A stretch of 64,000 bases of DNA from Rehmannia glutinosa (taxonomy: Eukaryota > Streptophyta > Magnoliopsida > Lamiales > Orobanchaceae): assembly GCA_016081115.2 (NCBI GenBank), contig CM071936.1:80267262-80331261 (forward strand), written 5' to 3'. Position numbers and translations under genes: made by a program. Each line of letters begins with the position of its first letter. The first letter of the stretch is position 1. Below, one piece after another: positions 21,186 through 30,998 of the stretch. The notes under the pieces are model-generated. The model had not been told where the DNA came from and did not search any database. It saw nothing but the letters and a program-made list of their open reading frames with translations.

Positions 21186-21990
21186 TTATTCCTCAATGGT
21201 CACGCTCTGTGGATTCTCCTTCAGACTCATCCATAATTCTTCAATGGCTTCTGGAGTCACTCGTTCTTCTCCTTGTACTCTGAATGAATACAAGTTATTA
21301 TCCAATATCTTCTTATCTTTTCGGCTTCCGAATTGTCTATAGGATAATAATGCTTCACCAAATTTTCTTCGATCCGCCATCTTTGGATTCTGGAGTTTGG
21401 CTTCATCACCACGCTTGCTGTGAAAATTAATAAGCATTTTTCTGTAAAATGCTTCCCGCAGTCGCTGGACAATAATCTTATGATCAGATAATGTTGTGAA
21501 AATAAGTTTTCTTGTCTCATTTTCTTGTGTAAATCTCTTGAATGTTTGTAGGAAATTATTTCCTAGCAACACATCTGCTCCTGTATCATGGAAATAGATT
21601 GGTGGCGTCTTTACTTTGTACCATGGGGTACCGCCTGTGCATCCGATCATGATTTCTGCTTGTTTAATTCCTCTGTTAACAATAAGAATTCTTTTAGAGA
21701 AATCTCTTCCTGCAATAGCTGGTAAATCTTCTCCAATTTCTTTAGGAAAAACATCCGGCTTTGCAGTACATATTCCGGCACCTGAATCAATATAGGCGGC
21801 GAAATACTCGGCCTTGTATTCAACATATAACATTCCAATAGAATCTGATTCTATATCTTTTATCTGCCACTGTGAACTCCATTCCTTCTTGTAATCTTTC
21901 CCAAGGTTTATGATCCTTAAGAAATTCAATTCCCAGTATTAATTGTTCTGGGATTTTCCCCGCAACTCCTGTGATAGTAAGCTCAATTTC
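21186..21990 (-). pseudogene. Pararetroviral aspartic protease
   Basis: The frame 21929-21186 (247 codons) shows YIDSGAGICTA near 21788, a DSG catalytic triad (DTG/DSG family), and FHDTGADVLLGNNFL downstream, the second conserved half of a retropepsin. It lies at the N-terminus of the RT polyprotein, as in all caulimovirids. This part keeps its catalytic residues and a long open frame, so it is among the least decayed parts of the copy. Confidence 0.82.
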
Positions 21991-22109
21991 TCCTATCTTC
22001 AGGCTTCTTTGATATCTTCCAACTATAGGTTGTTGGAGGTAATATAGTACATCACAAGGAAATATATTATCCTTTTGAGTGATGTCAAATATTACTTCAA
22101 CTTCTCGCC

Positions 22110-23137
22110 ATCCTTAGGGCATTTCGGCTCTCTCTTTGTTTTGAAAACATCGGGATATTTGAACTATACTTGGTCTCTTTTCTTCCCAACGGCTACTGCT
22201 TACCATTCTGTCTTGTTGGAAAGACATTCTTCGTGGCTCAACTCTGAGACTTCGACTTTTGTTGAAGACTGGTTGATCTTGAATTATCATATCAATCTCC
22301 TTTATAGTTGGAGACTCAATGATTTTCGGTAAAAAACCCCTGGCGAAGTCCTCAAAGATTCTTGGGACTTCGATAAATTCCTTTCTCAAGAGTACCTCAC
22401 GAATGATGTGTATTCGAGAGAGCATATGAAATCTTGTATGTGATCGAGTAAGGTCTATTCCCCTCTTTCATCAATTCGACTCTTTTGAAATCTTGATGAA
22501 GGATTAGGACTCTGTTAAAATCTTGATCTCCCAAATTGTATGCAATTCTAGGATAGACATTGAATGCCAATTTTCCTGCATACAAATTTCCTGTAACTGC
22601 TCCAAGGCATGAATCCTTGAGGTTTGAGATCCTCTTGTCAAATATAGCCAGATTGAGTGGCGAATCTATTCCTTCTTTGAATGTTGCTTTAATAATGACT
22701 CTTATGGATCCGATATGAATCCATGAGAGTGTATTTGCAACTTCTCTTTTAACTCTGCTTTTGATCTCTTGGATTTCTCTAATAGGGACCAACTGCATCT
22801 CGATTAGGTTATCGGTAAACTCCATCAGAATGGCAAATTCTCCGGTTGTTACCCTGTGGATAATTTGGTGTTTTCTATTATGAAAACCAATCTTATCCAA
22901 AACCTTTTCCATAGCTCCAATTGTAAATCCATCATATATCTGAAGCTTTGGATCTTTCTTTATAATTCTCATAAAAGTCTTATGAGAAACCGTAGTGTGA
23001 GAGAGAAATCCCGACATATCCTCCCTGACCGTCTGCTGAAGAATTTCTTCTTCACACTGATTCTGAGCTGGAGTCACTTCCATCGTCAGAATAGATTTCT
23101 TCTTCATAGATGCTTTCATCTGAGGGTATATCCTCAA
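22110..23137 (-). pseudogene. Pararetroviral movement protein (30K superfamily)
   Basis: The longest viral frame (23137-22397) has the 30K-type core: LSWIHIGSIRVIIKATF, DSPLNLAIFDKRI, LGAVTGNLYAGKLAFNVYP and RPYSITYKISYAL. These strands are shared by caulimovirid movement proteins, which widen plasmodesmata for cell-to-cell spread. A frameshift between 22425 and 22397 leads into a charged C-terminal tail ending near 22114. Its place directly after the zinc knuckle suggests the two were one polyprotein, as in cavemo- and solendoviruses. Confidence 0.82.
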
Positions 23138-23159
23138 ACTGATACACCTATATAAGATC

Positions 23160-24555
23160 TTGATAGTAAACAGCTTCTTCTATTTCTGGTGTAGCCTCAA
23201 ACTGTCTAACTCCTCGTCTTTGATTATCTGGGCAGTCAGTTGAGATATGCCCTCTTGCTCCGCATGTCCAGCAGTCACAGTCTTTGAAACTTTCATTAGC
23301 TCTGGTGTGAGCACGCCTAAAAGTTCTCCTTCCCGGATTTCTGCTGGTATTTGCCTCGATTAGAACCTCGATGATGAGGCTCTACTCCCGCCAGTCTTTG
23401 GTCTTTGCCCGATTTGTAACCGGGCTTTTGTTTTGACGAGAACCTTCTAGGTCTCCATGAAGACCCATTTCTTTTGTTGCTGCTTCCCCGGCGGTATGGA
23501 TGGCTTCTCTCCTTCTTCTTCTTATGTCGCCTTGGTTGACCTCCCACTACTGTTGGGATATCATCGTCTACGCAACATAGAGGAACTGATTTATTAATTC
23601 CTCGTAATCTCTTGTAATTCCGGTATAGTGCTGTTTGGTAGCACCATTCAGATAACTTGGCCTTCAAGAAAGACATTCTTCTAGCCACGGTATCTAAATC
23701 CGTTGCATCCTTGTATTCCCTAATAAGCATTTCTCTCCAGGGACTTAGAATTTTTTCAAAGAATAGCTGTGAAGCTTCTTTGTCTCCAATCTTGGACTTC
23801 CACCGATACTCAGTGAACAACTTGATATATTCGTCAATATGACAAATATCATATAACTCGAGGCTGTAGAGGGCTTGTTTATATCTTTTTTTCTTTTTTC
23901 TTCCTCTAATCCCTCAAAATAACCTGTGCCGATAAAATGGATTTTGAATAATTTGGACATATCATCGACAATTTCTTTTAGTGATTCTCCTACTGTGACC
24001 GCGCTTTTCATACTTGCTTCGGTCATATCCCACGCAATCCTTACAGATCCCTCAAGACTCATTTCAAGGAGTAAAATGAAGGAATCTTTTGTAAGATCAA
24101 GGGTACCTGCTGCAATCCTCATAGTTGATGCCCATTCATCAATGAGAACTTCTCGATTTTTAAAATCTGGGATATCCAGATTTAGCATCAACGCATATGG
24201 ATGTATTGGGTTGAGATATGATCTTCCATAAGGTGTTTGATAAACATTTGACCTTCTAGAAGGTTGTCGAGTTCCTGCAAGAGGTGGTCGAGCTCCTGTT
24301 CCTGAAAGTGTTTCACTCCCAGTAGTGAAATCTCCAACATGAGGCATTCTCTCTTCCTGGGTTCCATGATTTGAACCCGCTTTCGCAACATTGGGATTTA
24401 CTTGTGCGGCGGTGGTGGAATTGGTCTACCTTGTGGGTCATAGGTAACCAAAGTTGAACCGTCTCTGTGTTCATCTTTAAATCTTCAATTCCTAATCCTG
24501 CGACGGATTCTGCAAGGTCATGTAGATCTTTAAGATTTATCTTTTCCATATCCAT
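23160..24555 (-). pseudogene. Pararetroviral coat protein region with zinc knuckle
   Basis: An ATG near 24555 starts a frame that shifts near 24400 into the coat core (LNLDIPDFKNREVLIDEWAS, then DSFILLLEMSLEGSVRIAWD). A further frameshift occurs in an A-rich run near 23886-23892, then LYDICHIDEYIKLFTEYRW, a Lys/Arg-rich basic stretch (RRHKKKKERSHPYRR), and after another break the zinc knuckle CDCWTCGARGHISTDC at about 23232-23283. The Cys-Trp-x-Cys-x4-His-x4-Cys pattern is typical of caulimovirid capsids. It would form virions and bind viral nucleic acid. At least three breaks. Confidence 0.82.
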
Positions 24556-24560
24556 CACTT

Positions 24561-25205
24561 TTAATGTATGACAGATTTTCCTTTGATGATAGCAATGAGC
24601 TTTTCATCATCTGTCATTTTTCGTATAACTTCGGTTGGTTTTTCTTTTTGGTGTAAATAAAGTATTGTCCCGAAATCAATACGTTTCTTTCCTCCGGATG
24701 AACTTGGTCTGTCCTCCATGTTCTTGACTCATTTCTGAATATCATGAAGGATTTCAAGAGTTTTTCTTCGATATTTCACCATCTCTCCATCCAGTTCGGA
24801 TCGATGAACTTGTCTTGGTAGATGAATATGGCGGTTGCCATAATAGTCGCATCGTCTTTCCGGACTTCTCTAAGATCTTCGAAGAACTTAGATTTGTCTG
24901 GAAGTATCTCGTTCCACTCAGGTACTCCATCAGGAATCATTGTTATGATGGGAATTCTCATGAACAGCTTCTTGGATGTTCATCAATTCGACATATAATG
25001 TCTGGTTTACATTCCAGAAACTCATATGATATGCCGCTTGCATTTCGCATTACCTCAAGGCTTCCCTATCGGCTCCTGCGCGTTCTTGTATCTCATATTG
25101 GTGGTTCCAATATGCGATCTTATCCTGGTGTTCTTGTGCATACATCGTCAAAAGTTGACGATATGTCCTGTATGGCGTACATCTCGGACAATTGTCCGGA
25201 TCCAT
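24561..25205 (-). pseudogene. Two or more small viral ORFs ahead of the coat protein
   Basis: An ATG at 25205 opens 51 codons (MDPDNCPRC...) to a stop at 25050. Sequence between 25049 and 24720 is open in pieces (a 60-codon frame 24961-24776) and looks like one longer protein with frameshifts. A second ATG at 24719 opens 52 codons (MEDRPSSSGGKK...) stopping at 24561. The next long ORF starts six bases further, a tight polycistronic arrangement usual in caulimovirids. Functions of these small proteins are unknown to me. Confidence 0.5.
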
Positions 25206-25285
25206 ATTCTCGGAGATAATTCTCCTCACCAATTGTTAATTACATAAAAATAATAAATATAACCAAAAGTTCTTAATAAACCTGG

Positions 25286-25297
25286 GCTCTGATACCA
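25286..25297 (-). promoter_or_regulatory. Initiator methionine tRNA primer binding site of the pararetrovirus
   Basis: The minus strand reads TGGTATCAGAGC, the complement of the 3' end of plant initiator tRNA-Met and the conventional base 1 of caulimovirid genomes. It lies about 80 bp ahead of the first small viral ORF. Confidence 0.88.
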
Positions 25298-25299
25298 TT

Positions 25300-25733
25300 T
25301 TAAGCAAAACACTTAGTCAAATCAGCCATATGTATGAATAAGGGTATAATTGGTATTATGAAAATTTGCAATTATTCCGCTAGACCAATTTTGCATTAAC
25401 TCGAGACTTATAGGACACCAATTGCATCGGTATAAAACTTATAGGACCAATTCTGCAGAATATTATAAACTTACAGGGCATATTTTGCAAAACTTGATAA
25501 ACATACATGGCATATTTTGCAAACCCAATAATAAAAGTCCGAAAATGCAATTTACCCCAAGTTAAAGGATATTTTCTGCAATTAAGCCAATTGACACATG
25601 TACAAAAGTTACCATATTAATTTTGGAGCATAAATCAAGGCTAAATTGTGGGGTTTTAATATGGTAACTTTTGTACACATGTCAATCATTCGTGCGGTGG
25701 AATAGGAGATGTTGGACTAGAAGATCCCATCCG
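25300..25733. repeat. Right terminal inverted repeat of the Mutator-like unit
   Basis: Counterpart of 17302-17570. The outer 53 bases match the left end well. A 97-bp hairpin interrupts it at 25590-25686, then the match resumes (GGCTTAATTGCAGAAAATAT on the other strand). The inner part is degenerate 'gcaaaatatgccctgtaagttt' modules up to the viral primer site. Confidence 0.78.
25590..25686. repeat. Hairpin with 31-bp inverted arms inside the right TIR
   Basis: Arms 25590-25620 and 25656-25686 (outer ATTGACA, inner ACAAAAGTTACCATATTAA) are inverted copies with two mismatches, around a 35-bp loop. The left TIR lacks it, going directly from ATTGACA to GGCTTAAT. It may be a tiny foldback element that inserted after the unit formed. 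Confidence 0.8.
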
Positions 25734-25742
25734 GGTTTCACT

Positions 25743-26254
25743 AGTTAACTAAATTTTCTCTTTTTAATCATTTGTTCCAACTTTGTATTGCATTTTGTAG
25801 CTTTTGTTATGCAAACACGTTATTCTCAAGTATATGTTTGAGAATATATTTTATATATTGATTTACACATTACGAAATACAAATTAAATCAATGTAAAAA
25901 TTATATAAAGGAACCCAAATTAATAAGTTAATCATGCATGTTTTACATTTTCTTTGAGTAGTGAGTTATACATAATTTGCGGGTGAATTACATTATGAGC
26001 TCAGCTTAATTAATTTTTTTAAAAAAATACTCTTTCAGTATTAGTTTTTATTTTACGAATCACGATAGTAGGTTTTGGCAAAATAAATGCAAATCTCAAA
26101 GGTATTAGCATAATTATCAAAATATTTTAAAAGTACTTGTTTCTATTTACAAATTATACTCATCTGGGTATGTGTAAAACAAATACAAATCTCAAGAGAA
26201 TAGTTTTAACACTTTAATGGGGTGTTTGTGATTTTGAAATATATTTGAATTCTT
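25743..26254. other. AT-rich intergenic sequence
   Basis: No gene, RNA or repeat that I can support. Confidence 0.6.
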
Positions 26255-26257
26255 TTA

Positions 26258-26478
26258 GGCTCCATTTGGATGGAAGAATTTGAGCTACGGATTTCAAATC
26301 CATAATAACAAATCCATTGAGGTTGTTTGGATGGAGTCATTTTATAATGAATTTCAAATCCTTGGAAGCTATTTTTGGAGTCATTTTGGAGGATTTCAAA
26401 TCCTTCTTATTTGGAGTCATTTGAAATCTTTCCCTAAATCCTCTCCTCAAATCCAAATCCTCTCATCCAAATGCAACC
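26258..26478. mobile_element. Tourist-like MITE (PIF/Harbinger type)
   Basis: The left end GGCTCCATTTGGATGG and the complement of the right end, GGTTGCATTTGGATGA, form inverted termini. TTA flanks both sides (26255-26257 and 26479-26481), the 3-bp duplication of PIF/Harbinger elements. The interior repeats 'atttcaaatcc' in both directions, so the whole 221 bp could fold. No coding. Confidence 0.85.
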
Positions 26479-26481
26479 TTA

Positions 26482-27017
26482 GTCACACTAAACTTCAAAG
26501 AGTAGTTTTTATTTTTACACTAATTTGTGCTTGACTTATGATTATTGTATAAATTCAATGTATTTACGAGAACATTCCTTAAGTAAAGTAAATAAATAAA
26601 TAAAACAACCAAAAAATGAAATAAATTGAATTGCTCTTAGTCTATAAATTTTGTATTTATATATTTATATTTATTTTTAAATATAATGATAGTATGAATT
26701 GTATGGGGACAACAGTGACCAAGTATATGTCAACTTACATGAAGCTGATAGGTATAGTGAAGTTCTTAATTGTTTATGATATTGCGCTTTACAAAATGAG
26801 TAATAAGAATACTAATGAAATGTGTCACTCCAACAAGCAACTGACCAACTTAATTAATTAATACTACAACTCTTTTTACTCCTTTTTTTTACCAGTAGTC
26901 AGTCAACTATATAGTTTTTCTCCACGAACAAGGAAAGTATTCATGGATATGTTATTCTAACATACTTAGCATTAGGCTCTTTCCTTATAAATCGGGACCT
27001 AAGAAATGCAAATCGTG
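26482..27017. other. AT-rich intergenic sequence
   Basis: No gene seen. A 76-codon open frame (26631-26861) has no recognisable motif and AT-driven codon use; I do not count it as a gene. Confidence 0.55.
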
Positions 27018-27026
27018 ATCAGAAAA

Positions 27027-27629
27027 GCGGAGCGCTATTAACACCCCCAAATCTATCAATACACCCTTTTATTAATTCACCCCCTATGCCCTTTTTAAAA
27101 GTAACATTTTTACTTAATACACCCCCAAACATTCCCCAATTTATTCTTCTCCCAAATTAAACCCAAAATCTTTCTGGCAAAACATAAACTCGCCCAATAC
27201 ACCGAACACACGCACAACACTATTGCTACAAAGAGAAAAAAAAAAGAATATATCGTGTTCGACCTGGTTCACCGAACAAGCCCATTTCACCTGATTCATT
27301 AGGAACAATGCAAAACAACGGAAACGTGTCACCAAAGACGAAGCTTTTCTAAGAGCCCATCCATAACTTTTTTCCCAATTGTCACTGTCAGAAGCGTTTT
27401 TGGTTCTTCATAGTCCATTTCTCAGTCGTAACTGAGAATCCCTTTAGAATGGTTGATAATTACTACATAATGTTGGAAATTTGTTGTTTTACTTATATCT
27501 TTAGCCTATCAATGGAGGAAGAAAGCACAATTATTATCTAAGGGCATTTAAGTCTTTTAATTAATGGCATTTTTATAATTAAAAAGAGGGGGTGTCTTGA
27601 GAAGTTTTGGGGGTGTTAATAGCAACCCC
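27027..27629. mobile_element. Mutator-like MITE with perfect 9-bp TSD
   Basis: ATCAGAAAA occurs exactly at 27018-27026 and 27630-27638. The ends share GCTATTAACACCCCCAAA in inverted orientation (left 27034 onward, right complement from 27623), preceded by a few unmatched bases. Inner parts also pair loosely (TACACCCTTTTATT against ACACCCCCTCTTTTT). No transposase. Confidence 0.88.
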
Positions 27630-27739
27630 ATCAGAAAATAGCAAGTAACCTAATCTTACACAACTGTCTAGTATAAATAAAATTGATACCTAGAAATATA
27701 TAAAATGCTCTATTAGTACACTACTACAAAAACGCTGAT

Positions 27740-28170
27740 AGACACAGGTTTTAATCTGCTGTCTATTAGTAACACAACCGCTGTTAGAGCCACTGATGTT
27801 AAAAGTCTGAACGTTTTGACAGCGGTTGAGAACCGATGTCGTTTCCTGGAAAGACACCGGTTTTAAACCGGTGTCTTAGAGATAAAATATCCGCTTTCTA
27901 AGGCCCTGATGTTAAAAGTTTATGTATTTGACACCGGTTTTAAATCGGTGTCTTTTCATGAATAGACACCGCATCAAACACCGGTTTTAAACCAGTGTCG
28001 TTTCATCTAAAGACACCGGCTGAAAACCGGTGTCTATGGTGAATAGACATCGCTTGTTCACACCGGTTTTAAACCGGTGTCGTTTAATTCAAAGACATCG
28101 GATCAAAACCGCTGTCTTAATGTTTTTAGAAGCAGTTTTAAAAGGGTTGTTTATTTACGCAAAGACACCG
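27740..28170. repeat. Left subterminal repeats of CACTA element 1
   Basis: About ten copies, in both orientations, of AGACACCGGTTTTAAACC or its inverse GGTGTC. They match a similar array at 33320-33675. In CACTA elements such repeats bind the element's own regulatory protein. Confidence 0.88.
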
Positions 28171-28446
28171 GTCCAAAGCTGCAAAAAAATCCATATAAAT
28201 AAACAATTCATTATGAACTCCAATTCTAGCAACCATCATAAGTTCATTACCAATTAAACATGAAATCCATTAATACTAAAGTCACCTCCAATAGCCAAAA
28301 TCCAACAAAAAGTACTAGTAACGAAGTTTTCTTTCGATAAAACAACTATAAATTCATAATCCAATTCCATCAACCAACAAAAGACTATAATTTAACTAAA
28401 GGCAACAAAATCCATATGATCAACATAACTCATGTCATTCAAGCTT

Positions 28447-28518
28447 TCAAAAATGTTCAAGCTCATTCTTCTCAGCCTTTAACCTTTGTTTCTCGTCACG
28501 AAGCTCATTCTTCTCAGC
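28447..28518 (-). pseudogene. Fragment resembling a bHLH (ILR3-like, subgroup IVc) protein
   Basis: The minus strand reads AEKNELRDEKQRLKAEKNEL and then a stop. The NELRDEKQRLKAEKE wording is characteristic of the coiled segment just after the helix-loop-helix in ILR3/bHLH105-type factors. Only about 23 codons remain and no helix-loop-helix is seen. Likely a fragment picked up by the CACTA element; coincidence of a charged repeat is possible. Confidence 0.5.
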
Positions 28519-28683
28519 TTACAAGCATAAAAACAGAGTTGAATGATTTAGCCATTAATGAACCAACCCTTCTCAGCAATCATAGTAAATTATGCACAAA
28601 ACATACAGAGAGTGATTAAAAAATTAAAAAAATTGATAGTTTCAAATATATATACATAACACATTTATGAACAAATAGTAAAC

Positions 28684-28684
28684 T

Positions 28685-28715
<31 letters not shown>

Positions 28716-28975
28716 ACTGCACCTTATCCCACTATGTGGGGTCGGTGGTGTGAAGTTATAGTGTCAATTAATTGTCCAAAATTAATTAACACTACAAATT
28801 CACACAGAAAGCAAAGTGGCAAAGTTTTACGCCGGATGCCCTTCTTGACGCAACCTTTATACGAAGGAGAAATGAGATGAAATTCCAAAACCATCATCAT
28901 CGTAGGTTTTTCCACTTGCATGAAAAATATGATGAGACGGCGATGAGTTGAGATAATTGCTCTATCATGTCCCAT
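28684..28975 (-). mobile_element. RTE-like non-LTR retrotransposon 3' end or related SINE
   Basis: On the minus strand the segment runs AAGAAGGGCATCCGGCGTAA, ..., ACCGACCCCACATAGTGGGA and ends in a (GAT)n tail (plus strand (ATC)n at 28687-28715). The 'ccccacatagtgggataagg' ending followed by a 3-base microsatellite is typical of plant RTE 3' ends as I recall them. No reverse transcriptase remains. Confidence 0.55.
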
Positions 28976-30079
28976 TACATGATTGATATTATAAATTCAA
29001 CATGTACATCATGGAACATGACCAACAAATAGTAAATTATATTGTTTGGAAATGAAAACAGGAGTTCGCTTGATTCCAACCTAACCCAACTTTATATGGA
29101 GCCAAAACAACCTCAATGAACACGCAAATATACATCCCAACAAATTAATCCAAACCCGAGCTGACCCGACCCGAATAAGACATGCACTAAACCATAGTTT
29201 CAATTCTAGAAATACATGGGGAAATTCAGATCATGAATTTCTTGTTAATTCTAGAAATACATGAAATCTTTGCACCATATTCTGGAATAGCACAATGAAG
29301 TGATATATCATTTATTTATTACAAGAGTCTGTCTTATACAGATTTGTAACCTATCTAACAAAGTGTGGAATTGAATTTCTTGAAATTTCACTGAATGTGT
29401 GTATGCTTGTATAGCTTATAATATTGATTTAATTACCATGTGAATAATCTAAAAGAGCATTTTGGACAAGCATTCTGATAGGAAAACATTCTTGTATATG
29501 TCTCAAGTTACTGTAAAGGAAAACAAGGGCATCTCAATAGTAGAAATATTATGAAAATGTTAAATACTAATGACATAACAAACAGACTTTTCTATATATA
29601 TATTATCTCAAACATGACTGGTAGCTAAAATAAGGTGTCAGTAAGTTTTAGCTACAGCTATCCTGGGAAAAGTGAAACTAAATGATTATATATCTATTCT
29701 TCGAGTTAAACCGTCCTTTCATATAAGGTTGGGCTTTCTGTCAATCCAACTATTATAAACAAGGCCTCACTCATTCTTCCAAATTCCAACATAGTCTCCT
29801 ATGCAAGAAAACTTGACACCAAAAAAAAAGATGTAACCACCAATAGCTTCAATCGGCCCTCCTTCATATCCTTTCATTACAATTAGCTCATTCTTCCAAC
29901 ACAGTCACTTACACAAGAAAACCTAATGCCAAAATAACACAAAAGTTTTTCCTTTTCTTCCCTTCTTCTCATTGAACAACTTTAATGCCCTTCATACACA
30001 TAAGAGTTGATAAATTAATTTACATCAAGTTTTGTAGATTAGTTTTTTTAGGTAAAAGTTTTGAGAATAGTAGGTATGA
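28976..30079. other. CACTA element 1 interior without recognised genes
   Basis: AT-rich; no ORF or repeat I can support. Small introns or decayed parts of the Ulp1-like gene could lie here. Confidence 0.5.
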
Positions 30080-30660
30080 GCTTTTACCCGTTCACGACAT
30101 CTTTCCAACTGTCCGAGCGAATTCGGGGACCAAGAGGATCCAATACATAAACCACCTCTTTGTTAGGGTCGATCACAATCAATATCCAATGATAACTACA
30201 CACAAATACATAATTAAGCAAGATGTTATTCTTCAATTTATGAGAACATGCATATAAAATGTTAAATTAGTTCTTAGTTACCCTATATTACAAGGCGCCA
30301 AAACCACTTGGTTAGTTGATGTGCCATACAATCTATCTGCCAAACCTTGTGCCCTTCTGTCCAATTGTTCTTGGAGATAACCTTTATCGGTATTTGTTGT
30401 TTCCATGTACCCTATCTTATATGGATGCACAACTCTGATATAATTATCCACAATTTCTCCCTTCATCCTTTTATGGAGATGCCTAATATTTTAAAATAAA
30501 AAACCAAATTAGTACAATAGATTATGAAATATATATATATACCCCAGATGGAAAGCAGAAAAAAATCATAATTACCGGCTACATGCACCATAAACGGAAT
30601 CAGACATACAAGGATAGAAATAAGCTCAGGCAAAACCAGTACAGGCGATAGCTTATGCAA
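30080..30660 (-). pseudogene. Ulp1-like (C48) cysteine protease remnant of the CACTA element
   Basis: Three exons can be joined by ordinary GT-AG borders: one ending near 30574 (SDSVYGACS), one from 30482 to 30282 (HLHKRMKGEIVDNYIRVV...VVLAPCNIG), and one from 30195 (YHWILIVIDPNKEVVYVLDP). The His-Trp pair and the DPNKEVVYVLDPLGPR block are the catalytic core of the SUMO-protease-like domain found in plant CACTA and MULE accessory proteins. It stops at VVNG near 30080, before the catalytic Cys region. An in-frame stop lies in the first exon. Truncated and presumably inactive. Confidence 0.78.
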
Positions 30661-30963
30661 TAACAAAGAGTTCCATCAAACAGTGAGAATCCATAAAAAT
30701 CTGGCAGGAAACTGAAAAATAAATGTAATTGAATGTGTTATTTTTATGTTTATATTTTTGGTCCATAATATCCAGCACTTTGAATAATAGTGCAATCTTC
30801 AATCGAAATGGTTTTTCAGCAGTAGATCATCCAATGCAAGCAAACCACTGCTAACCTTTCTAGAGTCCAGCAGTACTTAGCACCCAATCAGAAATAGAGG
30901 CACAGTTTAAGGATTCACCAATGTGCAAAACAAAAAACTAATTTGTTGCCACGTTTGGAATTT

Positions 30964-30998
<35 letters not shown>

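Larger units (their letters stand above)
18116..25297 (-). mobile_element. Endogenous pararetrovirus (Caulimoviridae, solendo/cavemovirus-like), decayed
   Basis: Read on the minus strand the order is: methionine-tRNA primer site (25286-25297), two short ORFs, coat protein with zinc knuckle, 30K-type movement protein, aspartic protease, RT, RNase H, a further ORF in the transactivator position, then an intergenic region with TATA and polyadenylation signals. Coat plus movement protein ahead of a separate protease-RT ORF and a last transactivator-like ORF is the plan of solendo- and cavemoviruses. At about 7.2 kb it is close to a full genome of that group. There is no integrase. Many stops and frameshifts mean it cannot make its proteins as it stands. 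Confidence 0.85.
17302..25733. mobile_element. Mutator-like unit with long inverted ends, 9-bp TSD and an internal pararetrovirus
   Basis: GGTTTCACT is repeated exactly at 17293-17301 and 25734-25742. Between these, the left end starts CGGATGAGATCTTCTA and the right end, read on the other strand, starts CGGATGGGATCTTCTA. Similarity continues inward through TCCTATTCCAC, ATTGACA, GGCTTAAT, GCAnAATAT and a run of about 45-bp 'gcaaat...cctataact' modules. A long TIR plus a 9-bp TSD is the signature of Mutator-like elements. No transposase is seen. The interior is mostly a caulimovirid genome in minus orientation. It lies just upstream of the DC1 gene. Confidence 0.85.

Noticed and set aside
17302..25733. 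LTR retrotransposon interpretation of the virus-containing unit
   Set aside because: The flanks are inverted, not direct; there is no integrase; a movement protein and caulimovirid-type knuckle are present.
26631..26861. 76-codon frame in intergenic DNA
   Set aside because: AT-driven composition, no motif, no nearby promoter or splice signals.
27740..28170. Regular palindromes considered as a CRISPR-like array
   Set aside because: Spacing is irregular, repeats occur in both orientations, and they match the other end of a CACTA element.
28416..28619. Plus-strand 67-codon frame
   Set aside because: Antisense of the bHLH-like fragment; the minus strand gives the recognisable motif.
28687..28715. 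(ATC)n array considered as a regulatory or CRISPR-like repeat
   Set aside because: Simple microsatellite at the 3' end of an RTE-like element; no spacers.
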